A stretch of DNA of 64,000 nt from CAIWHR01 sp963708855 (GTDB lineage: Bacteria; Pseudomonadota; Gammaproteobacteria; Burkholderiales; Casimicrobiaceae), in the NCBI GenBank assembly GCA_963708855.1, contig CAVPUM010000007.1:186001-250000 (forward strand). The letters are read 5' to 3'. Positions 59,348-64,000 of the stretch are shown here, piece after piece. The stretch's first letter is position 1, and every line of letters begins with the position of its first letter. A program made the translations under genes and the position numbers. The notes beneath the pieces are model-generated. The model ran no database searches, was not told the origin of the DNA, and worked only from the letters and a program-made list of their open reading frames with translations.

Positions 59348-61035
59348 GTGGCGATACCAGTGCGTTTGCGATCACTTGTCGTGCCTGCCCGGGATTTTCT
59401 GCTGATCGCGCTGCTCGCGGCCGGTTTCTGCACGGCGGCGCACGCCGACAAGCGCACGGTTTGCACCATCACCGTCAATTCGCCGGACGAAAAGGAGATC
59501 CTTCGGCAACGCCTGCCCGAAGATCAGTACCAGTTCGTGGAGCTGGTGGAGCGCGGCCGTCCCGATTGGCTCGCCTCGGCCTGCCGGCAGGGCGTTCGCT
59601 GTGACCTGCTCGTCATCTCGGGCCATTTCGACGACGGGAGCGAGTTCTACTCGGATCGACTGGGCGCGCGCGAATCCTTGCCGGTCGCCGAGATGGAGCG
59701 CGTTTCCTGCAGCGACGTCCTGTCCGGGACTGTTCTCGCAATTGAAGGAGGTCTACCTCTTCGGTTGCAACACGCTGAATGCGGAAGCCGTCACGAGCAC
59801 GACCCCGGAAGTCGGGCGCAGCCTCGTCCGCGCCGGGTACTCGCCGGCCGAGGCCGAGCGCACGGCGCGCGCGCTCGACCAGCGCCACGGCGAGAGCAAC
59901 CGCGACCACATGCGCCGCATCTTCATGAACGTGCCCGTCATCTACGGCTTTTCCTCGCGCGCGCCGCTCGGGCCCAGCGCAGCGACGGTCCTGAATCGAT
60001 ACTTCGAATCGGGTTCCCCGATCGCGCTGGGCAGCGGTCGCGCCAATCCGAAGCTCCTCAGCCACTTTGCGGCGAACTCGATGACGATTGCCAGCGGCAT
60101 GAGCGATGCGGATCCGCAAGCGGCCTATCGGCGCGAGGTTTGCCGGTTTGTCGATGACCGATTGTCGCCGGCAGAGAAACTCGGCTTCATTCACAGCCTC
60201 CTGCACCGCGACATGGCGGAAGTCCGCATGTTTCTCGACCGCATCGAAGGTTTGTTTGCGTCGCTCACCGAAGGCGAGCGGCAAACCGCTGTCTTACGTG
60301 CAGGCGCTGGGCGAGATTGCGCGCGATGGCGTCGCGCGCGACCGGTACCTGCGCTTTGCCGAGGACGCCGATCGACCGCAGATTCGCGCCCGCATGATCG
60401 AGCTCGCCGGCGCACTGGGCTGGCTGTCGCCGGCAGAACAGCGCGCCGAGCTCGTACGGATGGTCGGCGATTTGATTGCGCGGAACTCCATTGAATCGTC
60501 CGCTGTCCAGCTGGTCTGCTCGTTGAACGAACGTTACGAGCTGGACCGGGTTCGTCATCACCTGCAGCCGTCGGCGTTGCAGACCGACAAAGTGAACAAT
60601 GCCGCCGCGCTGGCCTGTCTGGGAAGCGTTCAGGCACGCGCTCGTGTCCTGCAGGCGCTGACGAGCCACGACGATGAAGCAGTGCAGATCGCGCAGGTCT
60701 ACCTGAGCCACCACCCGATGACCGACGTCGAGGAACTGCGCGTTGTGGCGAGCAGGATCGCGCGCATGACGGGATCCGGGGCGCAGGTGCGCGCTCTCGA
60801 CACACTCGCCCGGCATCGGTTGAGCGATCGCCAAAGCCTGAACGAGCTGACACGCTATTTCCCTGCCGCCGGCTCCGTGGACGTGCAGCGCGCCATCGCC
60901 GCCGTTTTCATTCGCGCCGACTATCAGGCGATCGCCAAGCCCGAAGTCGCAAGCGTACTCAGCCAGTATCGCCTGAAATCCCCGGACGGGAACGACATCA
61001 TCGACATCCTTATCCGCCGCCTTCGCGCGCCCTAG
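59348..61035 (+). CDS. Exported putative caspase-like (clan CD) protein with HEAT-like repeats, copy 2; frameshifts
   Basis: About 562 residues, tandem paralogue of the preceding gene, similar from KRTVCTITVNS to the shared C-terminus (DIIDILIRRL). GTG start 59348 with GGAGG 6 bp upstream; signal peptide FLLIALLAAGFCTAAHA. Candidate catalytic residues are kept: H93 in LLVISGHFDDGSEF and the cysteine in EVYLFGCNTLNAE. Breaks near 59722 and 60290. Unlike copy 1, no clear operator palindrome is seen in the 214-bp gap upstream, so it may be read through from copy 1. Confidence 0.75.
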
Positions 61036-61107
61036 CCTCTGCAGCGTTCGCCCGGCAACGTCGCATCGATCACGAATCCGGACTCACGCCGCAACGAGGA
61101 GATCGAC

Positions 61108-61332
61108 ATGTTCAAGATCGAGGTTGAAGACGACAGAGGCGTTTGGAGCGACGTCCGAGGTGAAGACGGCAAAGTGCTGACGTTCGACGCGGAAGATGCG
61201 GCGCGCGCCGCACTCGCGGAGCGCTTTCCGATACTTGTCCAGATGGAAAAGTACGCCGGCGGCAAACGGACCCGCGTCATACGCATCCTCGAGGACGATG
61301 ACGATTGGCCGGAGCGTCCCGGCGGCCGTTGA
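61108..61332 (+). CDS. Small acidic hypothetical protein
   Basis: 74 residues, intact, with GAGGAGATCGAC before ATG. Sequence alternates beta-like and charged stretches (MFKIEVEDDRGVWSDVRGED, GKRTRVIRILEDDDDW). No family recognised; looks like a compact cytosolic protein. Confidence 0.7.
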   Translation: MFKIEVEDDRGVWSDVRGEDGKVLTFDAEDAARAALAERFPILVQMEKYAGGKRTRVIRILEDDDDWPERPGGR

Positions 61333-61401
61333 CCCGTCATAACCAACCAAGAGTATCGCGGCGCGCCGCCTCGGGTGGCGCCAGGCAGCAATCCGGCGAC
61401 C

Positions 61402-61560
61402 TTACATCTTCTTCTGTACGTCCTTGGCCGTGTCCTGAACCACCTCGCCGCTACGTTCAATGTCCTTTCCCGCACCGGCCACGGTATTGCACCCTGCCAC
61501 CGCGCTCAATACGCCGAAGAGTCCAAGCATCATCAGCGCTGTGAGAACTTTCCGTGCCAT
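61402..61560 (-). CDS. Entericidin A/B family small lipoprotein
   Basis: 52 residues. Lipobox VAGC (C24) then NTVAGAGKDIERSGEVVQ, the signature of entericidins, small membrane lipoproteins induced in stationary phase or stress. Start fixed by AAGGAGATTGATC-ATG. Confidence 0.92.
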   Translation of the reverse strand: MARKVLTALMMLGLFGVLSAVAGCNTVAGAGKDIERSGEVVQDTAKDVQKKM

Positions 61561-61708
61561 GATCAATCTCCTTGTATGCGCCGCCATTGCCGGCGTAGCC
61601 TCGCTTCCACGCAAGGTCCGCTTGCCCGCGAACAACGTCTTCGCGCTGGCGAAGTGACAAACGCACGCAGCGCGACCGCGCCACGTGCTTTCTTTTCCAG
61701 ATACCGGC

Positions 61709-62023
61709 TCACTTCAAGCGCATGTCGTTCTTGACGGACTTGACGCCCGCGACATTGCGCGCCACGACGACCGCCGTGTTCTCAGCCGCAGTCGAGCTCA
61801 CGAATCCGCTCAGCTGAACCACGCCCTTGAACGTCTCGACATTGATCTCGGCCGACTTCAGGGTCGGCTCGTTGAAGATGGCGGTCTTGACCTTGCCGGT
61901 GATGACCGTGTCATCCACGTATTCGCCGGTGCCTTCCTGCTTTGCCGTCGAGGCGCAGCCCAGAGCCGTAGCCATCATAAGTACGCCTGCGAGTGTTGCC
62001 CATTTGCGAGTGATGCTGTTCAT
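61709..62023 (-). CDS. BON-domain lipoprotein
   Basis: 104 residues. Lipobox TALGC (C23), then one BON domain (DDTVITGKVKTAIFNEPTLKS, INVETFKGVVQLSGFVSS, ARNVAGVKSVKNDMRLK). BON proteins of the OsmY/Kbp kind bind phospholipid or ions and respond to osmotic stress. Lies 43 bp after DUF3309 and 148 bp before the entericidin gene on the same strand, so the three may form an operon. Confidence 0.92.
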   Translation of the reverse strand: MNSITRKWATLAGVLMMATALGCASTAKQEGTGEYVDDTVITGKVKTAIFNEPTLKSAEINVETFKGVVQLSGFVSSTAAENTAVVVARNVAGVKSVKNDMRLK

Positions 62024-62066
62024 GGTTTTTCCTTTGAGTGAAGCACACCGCCGTCGCCGCGCGGGA

Positions 62067-62225
62067 TTACAGACGTCCCATCAGGAACAGGACGATCACG
62101 ATGATCAGTACAACACCGACGATGCCGCTGGGACCGTAGCCCCAGCTGCGGGCGTGCGGCCAGGTGGGCAGGACGCCAAGCAGCATCAGGATGAGGATGA
62201 TCAGCAGAATGGTGCCAAGGCTCAT
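62067..62225 (-). CDS. DUF3309 family small membrane protein
   Basis: 52 residues: helix LGTILLIILILMLLGVLP, the invariant TWPHARSWGYGPSG, and a second helix VGVVLIIVIVLFLMGRL. This is the DUF3309 signature. AAGGAG lies 6 bp before ATG 62225. First gene of the likely DUF3309-BON-entericidin unit, with an operator 129 bp upstream. Confidence 0.93.
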   Translation of the reverse strand: MSLGTILLIILILMLLGVLPTWPHARSWGYGPSGIVGVVLIIVIVLFLMGRL

Positions 62226-62346
62226 GACTTGCTCCTTTGTTCGACGCCACCGCTTCCCGGGCACCAACACTGATGCGCCGGACCGGATCCACGATTCAGC
62301 CGCTGGCGGGCATGCAAGTAGAGTATCGGTGGCGACGCAGCGCGTC

Positions 62347-62362
62347 TGTTCGGTGGCGCACA
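62347..62362. promoter_or_regulatory. Crp-type palindromic operator (TGTTCG-GTGG-CGCACA)
   Basis: Centre 129 bp upstream of the DUF3309 start. The surrounding GTCTGTTCGGT-GCGCAC is shared with the site at 39595. Confidence 0.6.
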
Positions 62363-62413
62363 AGACTCGGTTATTCGCCCTGATTGTGCAGCCGCGCGCG
62401 GGCGCTCGATTGC

Positions 62414-62662
62414 TCACTCCATCTTGCCGAAAAGCATCCAGGCGACGACGGTGGCGAGGCCGAGGTTGACCACCATCAGAATCAGGTACCCGTCGAATTC
62501 GAATCCTGCCCAGCCATTCCCGCCGGCGCCCGTCGCGACAGCGCCCGACATGTGGCTGGTGATCAGCCCGCCTCCAAGGAGAAGGACAACCAGCGCGGCG
62601 GCCAGAAGCGCCATGCCGAGAATTGTCTTGACTGCCGTGTTCATGGAAACGCGAGCCTTCAT
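62414..62662 (-). CDS. Small two-helix membrane protein, unknown
   Basis: 82 residues (76 if starting at ATG 62644, which has AAGG 11 bp upstream). Two hydrophobic helices (AVKTILGMALLAAALVVLLL and LILMVVNLGLATVVAWMLF) joined by a Gly-rich loop. No family recognised. Confidence 0.65.
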   Translation of the reverse strand: MKARVSMNTAVKTILGMALLAAALVVLLLGGGLITSHMSGAVATGAGGNGWAGFEFDGYLILMVVNLGLATVVAWMLFGKME

Positions 62663-62790
62663 CGGGTCAATGTTTCGGGAAGTTGACGACGGATTCGGTC
62701 ACTGCGAGTAATCTTCCGGTCCACGTGCTATCGATGGAAGTGCCTGCCGGCCATCCCGGCACCAAGGATACGCAGGGCATGCGGGCCGTC

Positions 62791-62806
62791 TGTACGGTAC
62801 CGTACG
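62791..62806. promoter_or_regulatory. Crp-type palindromic operator (TGTACG-GTAC-CGTACG)
   Basis: GTACGGTACCGTAC core is perfectly symmetric. Centre 56 bp upstream of the DUF1345 start. Confidence 0.6.
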
Positions 62807-62854
62807 CGCGCCTGTGGCGTGCCTCGAGCACAAGTGGATGAGGAGGGCACGCGT

Positions 62855-63529
62855 ATGACCAAGAAGCCGGACATGCCGTGGGTCGTGCGCTTCGGGGCGA
62901 TGCAGCGTCTCGCCACGGCGCTTGGCCTGGCGGTCGTTGCGTTCCTCGCGCAACCCGACTCGATCTCGTGGCACACGCGCATCGTTGCCAGCTGGGATCT
63001 CGGCGCGCTTGCCTATCTTGGCCTTGCCTGGGCGCTCATGGCAAAGGCCGACGCCGGCATCACCCGCGGCCACGCGCTGAGCCAGGACCAGAGCGGGTAC
63101 ATCATCTTTCTGTTCGTGGTGGGGGCGTCGTGCGCCAGCATCGTCGCCATCGGCTTCGTCGTTGGCACCATCCGTGACCTGCCGTTCTGGATACGCGCCT
63201 GGCACCTCGCGATGACCATCGCGGCGCTGGTCTCGTCGTGGCTGCTGATCCAGACCGTGTTCACGTTCCACTATGCCCACCGCTACTACGTCGGCCCGCA
63301 CGGTGAATCCGCCGCGGCCGCCCCACTGCTCTTCCCGGGCAGCCGCGAGCCCGACTACTTGGATTTCGCGTACTACTCGTTCGTGGTCGGGATGACCTCG
63401 CAGGTGTCCGACGTCGCGGTCGCGTCACGCCCCATGCGGAGGCTGACGATGATCCACGCCATCCTTGCGTTCCTCTTCAATATCGCCGTGCTGGCGCTCA
63501 GCATCAACATCATCGCCAGCGTGGTCTAG
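62855..63529 (+). CDS. DUF1345 family inner-membrane protein
   Basis: 224 residues, about five hydrophobic segments (LATALGLAVVAFLAQ, LGALAYLGLAWALMAKAD, YIIFLFVVGASCASIVAIGFVVG, AWHLAMTIAALVSSWLLIQTVFTFHYAHRYY, MIHAILAFLFNIAVLALSINII). The FHYAHRYY phrase and late YLDFAYYSFVVGMTSQVSDVAV are diagnostic of DUF1345. Function unknown. Start 62855 follows GAGGAGGG. Confidence 0.93.
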   Translation: MTKKPDMPWVVRFGAMQRLATALGLAVVAFLAQPDSISWHTRIVASWDLGALAYLGLAWALMAKADAGITRGHALSQDQSGYIIFLFVVGASCASIVAIGFVVGTIRDLPFWIRAWHLAMTIAALVSSWLLIQTVFTFHYAHRYYVGPHGESAAAAPLLFPGSREPDYLDFAYYSFVVGMTSQVSDVAVASRPMRRLTMIHAILAFLFNIAVLALSINIIASVV

Positions 63530-63602
63530 CCGACCGCAGGGGCCGGTTGTGTCCGACGGATGTCCCCTCAATCGAAATAGCGATCGCGGTCCTGACCGGG
63601 TC

Positions 63603-64000
63603 TCATTCCCGGCGATTGCGCTCGATCCACTGCGCGAACGCCTCCAGGAACTTCGCGAGGAACGTGCGCGTCGGATCGTTTACAAGCGCGCCCGTGTCGT
63701 CGAACAGGCTGGCGCAATTGCCGATGTACGCTTCCGGCTGTGCCATCGCCGGGACGTCCAGGAACACGAGCGATTGCCGCAGGTGGTGATTGGCGCCGAA
63801 CGCGCCGAGAGCACCCGGAGAGACGCTGATTATCGCGCCCGGCTTGCCGCTCCAGACGCTCTTCCCGTAGGGTCGCGACCCGACGTCGATGGCGTTCTTC
63901 AATGCGCCGGGAACCGACCGGTTGTACTCGGGCGTCACGAACAGCACGGCATCCGCGGCCCCGACGCGCTCCTTGAATTCGCGAACCGCGGGCGCCGGGT
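63603..64000 (-). CDS. NADPH-dependent FMN reductase (ChrR/YieF-like), N-terminus outside the window
   Basis: About 132 visible residues. Flavodoxin-like fold with VLFVTPEYNRSVPGALKNAIDVGSRP (FMN-binding loop and dimer helix) and GKPGAIISVSPGALGAFGANHHLRQ, typical of the NADPH-dependent FMN reductase / quinone reductase family (ChrR, YieF). Reads in an intact frame off the right edge. Likely protects against quinone or chromate stress. Confidence 0.88.
   Translation of the reverse strand, partial: PAPAVREFKERVGAADAVLFVTPEYNRSVPGALKNAIDVGSRPYGKSVWSGKPGAIISVSPGALGAFGANHHLRQSLVFLDVPAMAQPEAYIGNCASLFDDTGALVNDPTRTFLAKFLEAFAQWIERNRRE

Overview
The window is about 64 kb of GC-rich DNA from a free-living betaproteobacterium, probably of the Burkholderiales. 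The evidence is indirect: GC-ending codons, Burkholderiales-type GC-rich intergenic palindromes, and a betaproteobacterial gene set (OxyR/KatG/Dps, CreA, Anbu, DUF3309, entericidin, alternative oxidase). No rRNA, tRNA, CRISPR array, integrase or transposase is visible. Roughly one gene in two carries single-base indels inside well-conserved sequence, about one per kb in the worst stretches. The protein reads on correctly in another frame each time, so most are probably sequencing or assembly errors rather than decay. Coordinates of such genes span all fragments.

Layout. (1) 1-7118, minus strand: one long operon with a dipeptide/opine-type ABC importer (binding protein, two permeases, two ATPases), a short-chain dehydrogenase, a 2Fe-2S subunit and a cut-off FAD oxidoreductase. 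(2) 7484-12761, plus strand, divergent: an amidohydrolase and a polyamine-type ABC importer. Together these look like an uptake and breakdown island for amines, peptides or opines. (3) 12796-18098: an actinobacterial-looking CoA-disulfide-reductase-like flavoprotein, CreA, a ChaN-PDZ protein and an M1 peptidase. (4) 18064-22095: peroxide defence, with oxyR divergent from a truncated catalase remnant, katG and dps. (5) 22169-44419: a stress and respiration region with an SRPBCC-SDR fusion, a folE remnant, an Ig-like lipoprotein, alternative oxidase, OsmC, SodB, three Crp/Fnr regulators, a diguanylate cyclase, a large hybrid histidine kinase, a FecR/DUF6600 protein and small envelope proteins, then an Anbu proteasome-like cluster. 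(6) 44439-53325: a giant cyclic beta-1,2-glucan synthase (NdvB/ChvB type). (7) 53550-64000: PAS and metallo-beta-lactamase proteins, a beta/gamma-crystallin protein, a cation/proton antiporter, a tandem pair of exported putative caspase-like/HEAT proteins, and small lipoproteins and membrane proteins.

The most interesting signal is a 16-bp palindrome, consensus TGTKCG-N4-CGMACA (equivalently TGTGC-N6-GCACA, with Crp-type geometry). It recurs upstream of about a dozen stress, respiration and envelope genes between 23.8 and 62.8 kb, usually 55-150 bp before the start codon. It suggests a regulon run by one or both of the related Crp-family regulators encoded here. The tandem exported His/Cys proteins at 57474-61035 belong to this set (the first has its own site) and look like an undescribed family.
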